Notes: generated by a model from the letters alone, not told the origin. DNA of 37,645 nt from Lachnospiraceae bacterium (GCA_024682115.1 JAIKZO010000095.1:1-37645), one strand, 5' to 3'. Numbered from the stretch's first letter, positions 26,701 through 34,888 are shown. Made by a program: numbers and translations.

Positions 26701-28578
26701 ATGAAAAAACTTATCAGACAGTTCCTGCTCATTCTGGCTTTGATGCTGCTTGTGACGCCGGTTCTCAGTGGATGCGCAAAGGCTTCGAAAGAAGTATCCG
26801 AAAGCAGCGACGATGATAGCGATGAGGATGAATCTTCGAGCAAGAAGAAAAAGAAGAAAAAGGATAAGGATAAGGACAAGGACAAAGAGAAGAAACAGGC
26901 CGACAGCAAGGTCGATCTTTCAACGGATGAATCGATCAGGGCCTATCTTGCGGGCGAATGGACGCTCATAGACCGCAATACGGGAGATGAAGCGGCTGTA
27001 TTGACCATAGAAAAAGACGGCTGCTTTGAGTTTGAGAGGCTAAGGAACGGAGATAAAGGCTCCGGAACACTGTCATTTGAGTATATGGTTGCAGGCGAGG
27101 GAGATGCCCCCGATTTTTATAGGATCGAGTTTGACGACATAGAAGAACTCCTGCCCGAAGATTATGAGCTGTACGACGGTGAACCCACGTATTCTTCCGG
27201 GCTTTATCACATAGGATCGGGTGTTGATGCCGACTATTTCTACATGGAAGAGATAGGCAACGGGGATACGATCGTTTCCGATTATGCCCTTAACGTGAAC
27301 GAAGACCTGAAGGACTATGAACAGTGGACCAATTCATGGTTCTTTGTAAGGAAGAATAACGGAAGGGATGAAAATGCCCCCAAAACTGATGAGACTTTTT
27401 ATGCATGGATTTGGGAAAGGACCGCTTCCGAAGTCTTCTTACAGGAGATGGATCCGAATGAATACAGAGCTTACGGGGAATATAACGACAGGGCATATAC
27501 GGCCGGATATTTCACGGAACAGGAGGATATCGCGGTAAACCGTTACGCATTGTCCGATAATGTCGATCTTACGGATCTTTCGTATTTTTCAGGATGGGAT
27601 GAAGATCATCCGCTCGGGATGTATGAAGTTTCCGTGGATTCCGAAGGCGTTGTAACCTCGCTTCGTGATGTCAGGATCGAAATGTACGGCATATACGATA
27701 TGGGTTATGCGGAGCCCGAGATATCCATAGACGGCATGACCTTTAAATACAACAACTCCGAATTCGACGTCAGGGATGCGGCTGTCGGAGCAAATGCGAT
27801 CATGGATTATCAGATTGTCGGAGACTGGGTCATCCTGGACTGCCACGTAAACCCCGATTACGGCCTGTATGTATTCTTTAACATGTACTATGCCGACTTT
27901 GTATACGTGATACAGGGGGCAAACCTCACATGGCAGGGCGATGACCTGTCAACAGCCGTTTATTCGCTTTATAACGATGTTTACGATTTTTGGGGTAATG
28001 AGATAGGCTGGGTTGAAGAAGGAATACTCTCTGACCTTCGTTACAAAGATGATCATACGATCGAAGCTGAATTCAGCTTCCTGGACGGAAATGATAAAGA
28101 AAGAACGGACACGCAGGAATTTGAATATGAACCCGAGGATCAGGCCTTTTTCGCCTATCTTGAATACATGATGGGAGATAATGCGGGATTTGACAGGTTA
28201 ATGGCCCTTGCGCCCGATAATGCGGTGGCTTATGTCATGGTTAACCCTCCCTACATCCTGGATCAGTTCTCATATTTGGCTCCCGATGAAGAAGCGGAAG
28301 GGCTGGATATCCTTGGCGTTGTAAGCCTTTTTGACCACCAGACCATACATATTGAATCCAAGGATCCCGACGGAGAGGGGAATAATGAGGGATATTTACA
28401 GGGATTTGATGACATGCGAAGAACTGAATCGGAGTTCATTAAGATAACGGTTCCCGAAGGAATGCCTACCGAGACGCTTGTCGTCTATTCCGAGGATAAT
28501 TCCGATGCCAGGTGGGATATCTGGACGATAAGCGGCAAAAAGGTCCAGATAGGGACTTTTGTAACTGCCGACTGGTAA
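26701..28578 (+). CDS. Lipoprotein 3 of array: lipobox, acidic block, lysine block, lipocalin-like start
   Basis: A 625-residue predicted lipoprotein. The signal peptide ends at LSGC (Cys25), followed by AKASKEVSESSDDDSDEDESSS (written here in part: SESSDDDSDEDES), then seven Lys (48-54) and alternating KDKDKDKDKEKK. From about 75 the chain reads AGEWTLIDRNTGDEAAVL and IEKDGCFEFERL, resembling the strand pattern of the C-terminal domain of lipoprotein 2. The rest is acidic and aromatic with no recognised motif. A GGAGG precedes the ATG, and the gap to the upstream gene is 39 bases. No terminator is obvious after it; the following 150 bases hold the sigma-28 promoter of flgM. Function unknown. 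Confidence 0.84.
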   Translation: MKKLIRQFLLILALMLLVTPVLSGCAKASKEVSESSDDDSDEDESSSKKKKKKKDKDKDKDKEKKQADSKVDLSTDESIRAYLAGEWTLIDRNTGDEAAVLTIEKDGCFEFERLRNGDKGSGTLSFEYMVAGEGDAPDFYRIEFDDIEELLPEDYELYDGEPTYSSGLYHIGSGVDADYFYMEEIGNGDTIVSDYALNVNEDLKDYEQWTNSWFFVRKNNGRDENAPKTDETFYAWIWERTASEVFLQEMDPNEYRAYGEYNDRAYTAGYFTEQEDIAVNRYALSDNVDLTDLSYFSGWDEDHPLGMYEVSVDSEGVVTSLRDVRIEMYGIYDMGYAEPEISIDGMTFKYNNSEFDVRDAAVGANAIMDYQIVGDWVILDCHVNPDYGLYVFFNMYYADFVYVIQGANLTWQGDDLSTAVYSLYNDVYDFWGNEIGWVEEGILSDLRYKDDHTIEAEFSFLDGNDKERTDTQEFEYEPEDQAFFAYLEYMMGDNAGFDRLMALAPDNAVAYVMVNPPYILDQFSYLAPDEEAEGLDILGVVSLFDHQTIHIESKDPDGEGNNEGYLQGFDDMRRTESEFIKITVPEGMPTETLVVYSEDNSDARWDIWTISGKKVQIGTFVTADW

Positions 28579-28648
28579 AAACCGGTACCATGAAGAGTGA
28601 TTTCTTATATATTATAGAATTTTTAAAAAAAAACCTTCAAAAAAGGGT

Positions 28649-28674
28649 TAAGAAACATAAAATACGTCCGATAA
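28649..28674 (+). promoter_or_regulatory. Sigma-28 (SigD/FliA-type) promoter upstream of flgM
   Basis: TAAG at 28649-28652, a spacer of exactly 15 bases, then CCGATAA at 28668-28674. This matches the flagellar sigma-factor pattern TAAA-N15-CCGATA(A/T). It lies 54 bases before the flgM start, in a gap with no other gene. Confidence 0.8.
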
Positions 28675-28728
28675 ATAATGTAAGAAACTACAACTGGGGT
28701 TATTATGGACCCGGGAAGGAGAAACATT

Positions 28729-29004
28729 ATGCGTATCGAAGCTTATACACAGGTACAGCAGATCTACAAGGCTAACAAGCCCGGCAAGACTCAGGAGACC
28801 AAGAAAGGCGGATTCGCCGACCAGCTTCAGATCTCAAGCATCGGAAAAGACATTCAGACGGCCAGAACAGCTGTTGCACAGTCATCCGACATCAGACCCG
28901 AACTCGTTCAGTCTGTAAAGGACAGGATCCAGGCAGGAACGTATCAGGTTGACGCAGAGAGTTTTGCGGATAAGTTATTTGCTAAGTACGAAGAGTTGAG
29001 GTAG
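28729..29004 (+). CDS. flgM: Anti-sigma-28 factor FlgM
   Basis: FlgM binds the flagellar sigma factor and holds late flagellar genes off until hook-basal-body completion. The 91-residue protein has the family features: a basic, disordered N-terminal half (VQQIYKANKPGKTQETKKG) and the C-terminal sigma-binding part, with QISSIGKDIQTARTAVAQS, DIRPELVQSVKDRIQAGTYQ, VDAESFADKLFAKY. The ATG at 28729 has AAGGAG 7 bases upstream; an earlier in-frame ATG at 28705 has no ribosome-binding site. It sits behind a sigma-28-type promoter, so FlgM probably represses its own late expression. It is followed after 5 bases by flgN. Confidence 0.93.
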   Translation: MRIEAYTQVQQIYKANKPGKTQETKKGGFADQLQISSIGKDIQTARTAVAQSSDIRPELVQSVKDRIQAGTYQVDAESFADKLFAKYEELR

Positions 29005-29009
29005 CTTGA

Positions 29010-29528
29010 ATGGCAAGTTTGATGGAAAACCTGATAGTCATCCTAAACAATGAAAGTCAGGAATATGAAAACTTGCTCAAGCTATCCGAGACCAAGACTC
29101 CGATAATAGTAGCCGGAGACTTGGAAGAACTGACACGCCTCACGGAAGAGGAACAGATCGTTGTCGGAAGGATCAATCACCTGGAAAGTGAAAGACAGGT
29201 GGTATTTAACGACATAGCGAACGTTATCAACAAGGATGTTGAAACTCTGATGTTATCCGATCTAGTGGATATGCTATCAACCAGACCGGACGAACAGCAA
29301 AAGCTCGCAAGGGTTCATGACAGATTAAAGACCGTGGTACATGCGGTAAGAAGAGTCAATGAACAGAACAGAGAGCTGATCAAAGAAGCAATGGAGATGG
29401 TATCCTTTAATCTCAATATGCTTCAATCCATGAAATCGGCTCCGGAAACGGCCCAGTACAACCGGACCGCATACAACGCAGGTATGCAGATGGGTGTGGA
29501 TCAGGTCGGATTCGATGCCAAGCAGTAA
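29010..29528 (+). CDS. flgN: FlgN-type chaperone for hook-associated proteins
   Basis: A 172-residue, largely helical protein with the FlgN layout: LMENLIVILNNESQEYENLL, TPIIVAGDLEELTRLTEEEQ, then a long helix DRLKTVVHAVRRVNEQNRELI and a variable C-terminal tail. FlgN binds FlgK and FlgL in the cytoplasm and delivers them to the export gate. Its position directly between flgM and two flgK genes is the standard order. GAGG lies 9 bases before the ATG. The assignment rests on both helical pattern and synteny; sequence conservation in this family is low. Confidence 0.87.
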   Translation: MASLMENLIVILNNESQEYENLLKLSETKTPIIVAGDLEELTRLTEEEQIVVGRINHLESERQVVFNDIANVINKDVETLMLSDLVDMLSTRPDEQQKLARVHDRLKTVVHAVRRVNEQNRELIKEAMEMVSFNLNMLQSMKSAPETAQYNRTAYNAGMQMGVDQVGFDAKQ

Positions 29529-29549
29529 ACACTTTGTTGAGGAAGCGCA

Positions 29550-31208
29550 ATGTCTTTATTTAGTGGATTATATGTAGGCACAAGTGGTCTGCAAACATCA
29601 CAAAATGCACTGAATACAGTTGCTCATAATATGGTGAACGTAGATACGGAAGGCTATACGAGACAGCAGATCTCGCAGGTTACCCGTCACTACAACACTA
29701 TCTCCAAGAACGGCTCTGCGGTATCATACCAGCAGATAGGTCTTGGCGTTTCTTATGCGGAAGTCAAGCAGGTTCGCGATTATTTCCTTGATAAATCATA
29801 CAGAAAAGAATCAGGACGCGGGGGTTTTTACAACGTATCCTGTGATGCCATAGAAGAAATAGAAGAGATCTTCCAGGAACTTGACGGAGAGACCTTTTCA
29901 AATTCACTTAATAACCTTTGGGTAGCGGTTCAGGAACTTGACAAGGATCCTTCGAATACCGTTAACCAGGGAGTATTCATTCAAAGGTGCGGAGAGTTCA
30001 TTTCAAGAGCCCAGTCGGTATACGATAACCTTTGCAAATACCAGGATGACCTTAACTACACGGTCAAGCAGAAAACAGACAAGATCAATAAACTCGGAAT
30101 GGAAATAGAAGACCTTAACGAGAGGATCTTAAAGATAGAATCGGGCCAGGTAGAGCACGCAAACGATCTTCGTGACCAGAGAAATGCCAAGGTCGATGAG
30201 CTTTCGAAAATGGCAAGCATCAGTGTTGATACCGATATTGAAGGAAACTTCATCATACAGCTTGAAGGCGTTGACTTTGTAACTGCCGGAGATTCAAAGG
30301 AGATCGGTCTTTACGAAGATCCCATCACCGGTTTTTACACTCCTTACTGGAAGACACTTGCCGAGCTTGATTCCACCGGAGAGATCATCTTAAGCTCACT
30401 TGACAGTGCCGAGGTCTTTGATCTTAGTATGGATATATCGACCGACCTCAATACCGACATAGGCGAGCTCAAGAGCGCTCTGGTCGCCAGAGGAGACCAT
30501 CGTGCCACATACGAAGATCTTCAGGAGACCACGGATTATCCTACCAATCCCAACGCAAATCCCTATGTATATTCGGATATAAAAGATTCGGTAGTCATGA
30601 ACGTTATGGCCGAATTCGACAGACTCATTCATGATGTTACAAAGGGAATAAACGATAAGATCTACGAAGCTGCCGAAAGATATTACATAACGGATAACGG
30701 AGCTGGAACACTTCCCCCGACGGGTTATCTTATCGACAACTATACCAACGAGCCCTATAAGGTGTTCAACCTTTCACAGCCTTCGGACGGATATACAACA
30801 ACAAATATCTCTATAAACGAAACCCTGGTTCAGGCTCCTTCGCTTCTCGGATTTATAAGACCGGACGGAAAGGTCGATCAGGTCTGTGCGGATAACCTCA
30901 AAAATCTCTTCTCGGAAGAAACTCATCTGCTGAATCCGGAAGTAAAGACAAAGACCAGTCTGGCAAATTATTACGACAGTCTGATCTCTCAGGTTTCGAG
31001 CACGGGATTCATAATGAGAGGGATATCTTCAAATCAGGAGATAACGGTCAACAATCTTTCGTCAGCCAGAGAAGAAGTTGTCGGCGTATCATCCGATGAA
31101 GAACTCAGTAACATGATCACGTTCCAGAATGCATATAACGCATCCAGCCGTTTCATAAATGTCGTGAGCGAACTGCTGGAACACATAATCAACACTTTGG
31201 GATCGTAA
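29550..31208 (+). CDS. flgK: Flagellar hook-associated protein FlgK (copy 1)
   Basis: HAP1 joins the hook to the filament. The 552-residue protein starts with the conserved D0 helix FSGLYVGTSGLQTSQNALNT, VAHNMVNVDTEGYTRQQI, and a D1 coiled coil (DDLNYTVKQKTDKINKLGME, IEDLNERILKIESGQ), followed by NDLRDQRNAKVDELS. The C-terminus ends in the family motif EELSNMITFQNAYNASSRFI, NVVSELLEHIINTLGS. It is secreted through the flagellar export apparatus and so has no signal peptide. The start has GAGGAAG upstream. A second, more diverged flgK follows. This copy keeps the more canonical N-terminus and is the likelier true HAP1. Confidence 0.93.
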   Translation: MSLFSGLYVGTSGLQTSQNALNTVAHNMVNVDTEGYTRQQISQVTRHYNTISKNGSAVSYQQIGLGVSYAEVKQVRDYFLDKSYRKESGRGGFYNVSCDAIEEIEEIFQELDGETFSNSLNNLWVAVQELDKDPSNTVNQGVFIQRCGEFISRAQSVYDNLCKYQDDLNYTVKQKTDKINKLGMEIEDLNERILKIESGQVEHANDLRDQRNAKVDELSKMASISVDTDIEGNFIIQLEGVDFVTAGDSKEIGLYEDPITGFYTPYWKTLAELDSTGEIILSSLDSAEVFDLSMDISTDLNTDIGELKSALVARGDHRATYEDLQETTDYPTNPNANPYVYSDIKDSVVMNVMAEFDRLIHDVTKGINDKIYEAAERYYITDNGAGTLPPTGYLIDNYTNEPYKVFNLSQPSDGYTTTNISINETLVQAPSLLGFIRPDGKVDQVCADNLKNLFSEETHLLNPEVKTKTSLANYYDSLISQVSSTGFIMRGISSNQEITVNNLSSAREEVVGVSSDEELSNMITFQNAYNASSRFINVVSELLEHIINTLGS

Positions 31209-31232
31209 TTTTTCTTAACACAGAAAGTGACT

Positions 31233-31254
31233 GCCCCGCTGAATGTGGCGGGGC
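31233..31254 (+). terminator. GC-rich hairpin between the two flgK genes (weak terminator or processing site)
   Basis: GCCCCGC (31233-31239) pairs with GCGGGGC (31248-31254) around an 8-base loop. Only a short mixed A/T stretch follows (ATTTAAA), so termination would be partial. It may lower flgK2 expression or stabilise the upstream mRNA. Confidence 0.45.
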
Positions 31255-31287
31255 ATTTAAATCAAAGGATAAGGAAGGAGGAGCAGG

Positions 31288-33156
31288 ATGCCTTCACAAT
31301 TTTTCGGATTGAACATAGCGGGAAGCGGATTAAGGAACGCAAATGCGGCATTAAACACCACGGCAAATAACGCGGCAAATACACAGACCGAAGGTTATTC
31401 ACGTCAGCAGGTCGAGACCGCTGCGGCAGATGCTCTTCGTACCTATACCACATACGGATGCGCAGGTGCCGGAGTTGAGACTCTTGCGATCGAAAGGATA
31501 AGAGACAGCTTCTTTGATGTTAAATACTGGAACAACAATGCCAATGTCGGCCAGTACGAAGTCAAGTCTTATTATATGAAGACACTCGAAGACTATATAG
31601 ATGATGACGGAGCTACCGGATTCGTAACGGTCTTCAATAAGATGAGGGATGCCCTGCAGTCCATAACGACTAACACCAGCTCAACATCGACAAAGGCGCA
31701 GTTCGTTGCATCGGCCCAATCCCTTACGGATTATTTCAACAACCTTTACGGAAACCTTCAGGAACTTCAGAAGGACCTTAACCTTGAGATAAAGCAGTGT
31801 CTCGATCAGATCAATTCGATCTCTTCACAGATCGCTTCATTAAATAAACAGATCAATGTTATCGAACTTTCGGGTTCAAAGGCCAACGATCTGCGTGATA
31901 AGAGAGATCTTCTCATCGATGAGCTTTCGGAGTACGTAGATGTTTCCACTACGGAAACACCCATCTACGATACCAACGATCCGACCAGAGAGACGGGCGG
32001 TACCAGATTCCTTGTTAAGATCGCGGGCGGACAGGTACTCGTGGATTCAAACGACTATGACGAACTCAAGGTAGTTGCAAGGACCAGCGAAGAAAGGATC
32101 AACCAGACCGATATCGACGGACTTTACAAGGTGACCTGGGAGAACGGAAACGAGTTCAATCTTAACAACGCATCCCTTAACGGAAAGCTTAAGGGACTTG
32201 TCGAATTAAGAGACGGTAACAACGGTGCGAACTTCAACGGTAAGGTAAGCGGAACTCCCACCACCGAGAACATAGACGGTAAGGATTATTACAAGGTGAC
32301 GATAAAGGTTACCGATGATTACCTTAAATCCCTTGACGACTGTGCGCTGCCTTCAATGGGTTCCATCAGGGTCAACAACGTGGATTACAATTATTCACAG
32401 TGGTCTTACGATAACTCAACTCCCGACGAGTATGTTTTCTATATAGACAAATCGACCGCGAGCGTAGCAATACCCGACGGCGCGGATGCACAGACGCAGG
32501 ATAAGATCAAGTATGAAGGTATCCCTTATTATATGACTCAGATGAATTCCTTCATCAGGAGTTTCTTCAGGGAAGTCAATCAGAGATTTGAAGGCGGTTC
32601 GGATGCATACGGAAATGCCGGAACCAACCTTTTCACCTGTGATCTTCCTTCTTACCAGCTTAAGCAGGCCGATCTTGACGGTTTATATTCTCCGGTAGGA
32701 ACTACGGATAACAAGCCCGGTTACTACTATATGACGGCGGGAAATGTCTGCATCAGCGAAGAGATGTTAAAGGATGCCGACAGACTCGGCTACAGAAGTG
32801 CCGATGCTTCCGGCAAGCCTCTCAACGGTGTTGAGGAATGTGAAGTCGTAAAGGGCGTTATCTCAATGCTCACGAATAAGAACGAGTACAGCTTCCGAAA
32901 CGCTTCGGCAAACCAGATGCTCGAGATGATCCTTTCGGATGTTGCCCTTAACTCAAGCAATGCACAGACTCACGAAAAGACATACAAGGGACTTCAGACA
33001 ACGATAGACAACCAGAGAACATCGATCTCCGGTGTCGATGAAGACGAAGAAGCCGTTAATCTCGTTAAATATCAGAATGCATATACTCTTGCTTCAAAAA
33101 TGATCCAGACTCTTACCGAAGTTTATGATCAATTGATATTAAGAACCGGTGTCTGA
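31288..33156 (+). CDS. flgK: Flagellar hook-associated protein FlgK (copy 2)
   Basis: A second FlgK-family protein, 622 residues. N-terminus: FFGLNIAGSGLRNANAALNT, TANNAANTQTEGYSRQQVE. The D1 region has IKQCLDQINSISSQIASLNK and NDLRDKRDLLIDELSEY. The C-terminus has GVDEDEEAVNLVKYQNAYTL, ASKMIQTLTEVYDQLILRTG. The central domain is larger than in copy 1, with an insertion containing a KYEGIPYYMTQMNSFIRSFF segment. AGGAAGGAGG lies before the ATG, and a GCA-GGA-TGC mini-hairpin covers the start codon itself. Tandem flgK genes suggest division of labour at the hook-filament junction. The assignment to the family is firm; the distinct role is open. Confidence 0.92.
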   Translation: MPSQFFGLNIAGSGLRNANAALNTTANNAANTQTEGYSRQQVETAAADALRTYTTYGCAGAGVETLAIERIRDSFFDVKYWNNNANVGQYEVKSYYMKTLEDYIDDDGATGFVTVFNKMRDALQSITTNTSSTSTKAQFVASAQSLTDYFNNLYGNLQELQKDLNLEIKQCLDQINSISSQIASLNKQINVIELSGSKANDLRDKRDLLIDELSEYVDVSTTETPIYDTNDPTRETGGTRFLVKIAGGQVLVDSNDYDELKVVARTSEERINQTDIDGLYKVTWENGNEFNLNNASLNGKLKGLVELRDGNNGANFNGKVSGTPTTENIDGKDYYKVTIKVTDDYLKSLDDCALPSMGSIRVNNVDYNYSQWSYDNSTPDEYVFYIDKSTASVAIPDGADAQTQDKIKYEGIPYYMTQMNSFIRSFFREVNQRFEGGSDAYGNAGTNLFTCDLPSYQLKQADLDGLYSPVGTTDNKPGYYYMTAGNVCISEEMLKDADRLGYRSADASGKPLNGVEECEVVKGVISMLTNKNEYSFRNASANQMLEMILSDVALNSSNAQTHEKTYKGLQTTIDNQRTSISGVDEDEEAVNLVKYQNAYTLASKMIQTLTEVYDQLILRTGV

Positions 33157-33166
33157 TCGCCGATAA
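33140..33166 (+). promoter_or_regulatory. Sigma-28 promoter upstream of flgL
   Basis: TAAG at 33140-33143, a 15-base spacer and GCCGATAA at 33159-33166, an exact match to the flagellar -10 element. It overlaps the last codons of flgK2 and would start a transcript near 33173, giving a leader of about 80 bases before flgL. Confidence 0.8.
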
Positions 33167-33191
33167 ATATTACATAGGGTCATTCCCCTAA

Positions 33192-33222
33192 GACAAGGAT
33201 GTCGATGTAATGCAAGGATGCG
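33192..33222 (+). promoter_or_regulatory. Tandem CsrA-binding hairpins in the flgL leader
   Basis: GACAAGGATGTC (33192-33203) folds into a 4-bp stem with AGGA in the loop and matches ten positions of the CsrA consensus RUACARGGAUGU. GCAAGGATGC (33212-33221) repeats the design with a 3-bp stem and the same AGGA loop. The two GGA cores are 19 bases apart. An upstream hairpin (TAGGG...CCCTA, 33175-33190) precedes them. Both lie inside the predicted transcript, 30-60 bases before the flgL ATG. Confidence 0.65.
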
Positions 33223-33252
33223 TGTAAGTTTAAGAAAGTGCGGTGAACTTAT

Positions 33253-34836
33253 ATGCGTATGACAAATAAGATTATGCAGAATAACTCTCTGTATAATATT
33301 AATCAGAACAAGATCCTTCAGGACAAACTCAGTACTCAGATGTCCACTCAGAAAAAGCTGACACGTCCGTCAGATGATCCCGTGGTAGCGATAAGAGCAT
33401 TAAGGTTAAGGAGCAGCGTATCCGAACTCGTTCAGTACGAGGAAAAGAATGCGCCCGATGCCGACAGCTGGCTTAAGGTTACGTCGGACGGCCTCGGAAC
33501 CGTTACCGAGATCCTGACCAATATGTCAACGAACGCCAACAAGGGTGCGAACAAGGATCTTACTCCCGACGATCTTGATATCATAGTAACTCAGATCAAA
33601 TCCCTCACCAGTGAATTCTATGCGACAGGAAACCTTGACTATGCCGGCAGATTCGTATTTACCGGATACAGGACTAATACGCCCATGTCGTTCACTCAGT
33701 CCGATGTTTCCGATGTCGTTAATCCCATCCCGGATTACAATATAACTGAGCAGAAGAAGCTCGCCGATCTTGATTCGATCAACTATACATCCCAGGGTAA
33801 GATCAAGGGTGCGAACAAGAATAACTATACGGAGTCTGAGCATGCAGGTGCCAAAGAGACCGAGGTCACGAACGGTGATATCCACAGACTGAGGCTTGCT
33901 TACGATGATGTTAAGGCAGGTACCACACCCACCATAAAGGTTTTAGGGCCTGACGGATCGGTAAGAACGACAGTTGCGGTAACGGATACCAAGTCAATCA
34001 ATGATACTCCGGATCCCTATGAGGATATCCTCGATGCCAATGAAAACGGAACCGATAAAGTCATCTTTGTCCCCGAAACCGGTGAGATCCTTTTCTCCGA
34101 TTCATCGTTTGCATCAAGCTTCTTAAGCAATGATTCCGAGATCCGCGTAACATATGATAAGGAATCATCAACCTGGAAGAACGGTGACTTAAGACCCGAG
34201 CACTACTTTGCATGTACATCGACCGATAACAGCAAGACACCCGCTGAGGTCATAAACTATAACAGTGATTACCTTAACCAGCTGTACGATAAGAGAGTAC
34301 GTCAGACCATAGAATATGATGTCGGATATAACCAGACGATACAGATAAACACGACTGCCGATGAGGTTTTCACACATAACCTCAACCGTGATGTTACGGA
34401 TCTCCAGAAGGCCCTTAACGATCTTAAGGATATCTTTACCACGAAGAACGAACTTGAAGATATCTTAAAGAACATGGATCCTTCCGATGCCGGATACAAT
34501 GATCTCAAGCTTCAGGTCAATGCCGCAAATAAAGCATATGACTACATAAGAGATAACATTCATGGTATAATGGAAAAAATGATCACAAAGACGCAGGATT
34601 ATCTGGATGCGACAAACGTAGCCGTAACCGATAACGGAACCAGATCATCAAGACTTGATCTTATCTCAAAGCGTCTTACCGAGCAGAAGACTACATTCAA
34701 GACCCTGCAGTCTGAGAATGAAGATGTCGATATCGCTGAAGTAGCAATAGAACTTACGTCAGCTGAGCTTACCTACAGCTCATCCCTCATGGGCACCGGT
34801 AAGATAATGCAGACAACGTTGATGAACTACATTTAG
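33253..34836 (+). CDS. flgL: Flagellar hook-associated protein FlgL (HAP3)
   Basis: FlgL is the last junction protein before the filament and is related to flagellin. N-terminal signature: MRMTNKIMQNNSLYNINQNK, KLTRPSDDPVVAIRALRLRS, then LDYAGRFVFTGYRTNTPMSF, typical of HAP3. The C-terminal D0/D1 helices are RSSRLDLISKRLTEQKTTFK and AEVAIELTSAELTYSSSLMG. At 527 residues it is well above the roughly 300 of model FlgL proteins; the extra length is a central variable region (about 150-400). The ATG at 33253 has GCGGTGA upstream. It has its own sigma-28 promoter and two putative CsrA sites in its leader, so it is likely controlled separately from flgK. Confidence 0.92.
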   Translation: MRMTNKIMQNNSLYNINQNKILQDKLSTQMSTQKKLTRPSDDPVVAIRALRLRSSVSELVQYEEKNAPDADSWLKVTSDGLGTVTEILTNMSTNANKGANKDLTPDDLDIIVTQIKSLTSEFYATGNLDYAGRFVFTGYRTNTPMSFTQSDVSDVVNPIPDYNITEQKKLADLDSINYTSQGKIKGANKNNYTESEHAGAKETEVTNGDIHRLRLAYDDVKAGTTPTIKVLGPDGSVRTTVAVTDTKSINDTPDPYEDILDANENGTDKVIFVPETGEILFSDSSFASSFLSNDSEIRVTYDKESSTWKNGDLRPEHYFACTSTDNSKTPAEVINYNSDYLNQLYDKRVRQTIEYDVGYNQTIQINTTADEVFTHNLNRDVTDLQKALNDLKDIFTTKNELEDILKNMDPSDAGYNDLKLQVNAANKAYDYIRDNIHGIMEKMITKTQDYLDATNVAVTDNGTRSSRLDLISKRLTEQKTTFKTLQSENEDVDIAEVAIELTSAELTYSSSLMGTGKIMQTTLMNYI

Positions 34837-34858
34837 CAACAGTGGATCAAGTAGCTGA

Positions 34859-34888
34859 CGGATAAGGTAAGCTCGCTTGCCGAATCCG
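34859..34888 (+). promoter_or_regulatory. Strong hairpin right after flgL
   Basis: CGGAT (34859-34863) pairs with ATCCG (34884-34888), enclosing a second 6-bp stem with a CTCG loop (34866-34881). There is no T-tract, so it is unlikely to be an intrinsic terminator. A second hairpin, GCAGGG/CCCTGC (34925-34942), follows. They may protect the mRNA 3' end or start the structured leader of fliW. Confidence 0.5.

Noticed and set aside
28512-28775. Plus-strand frame across the flgM promoter region
   Set aside because: It overlaps the end of lipoprotein 3 and flgM in another frame, and covers the sigma-28 promoter; no ribosome-binding site.
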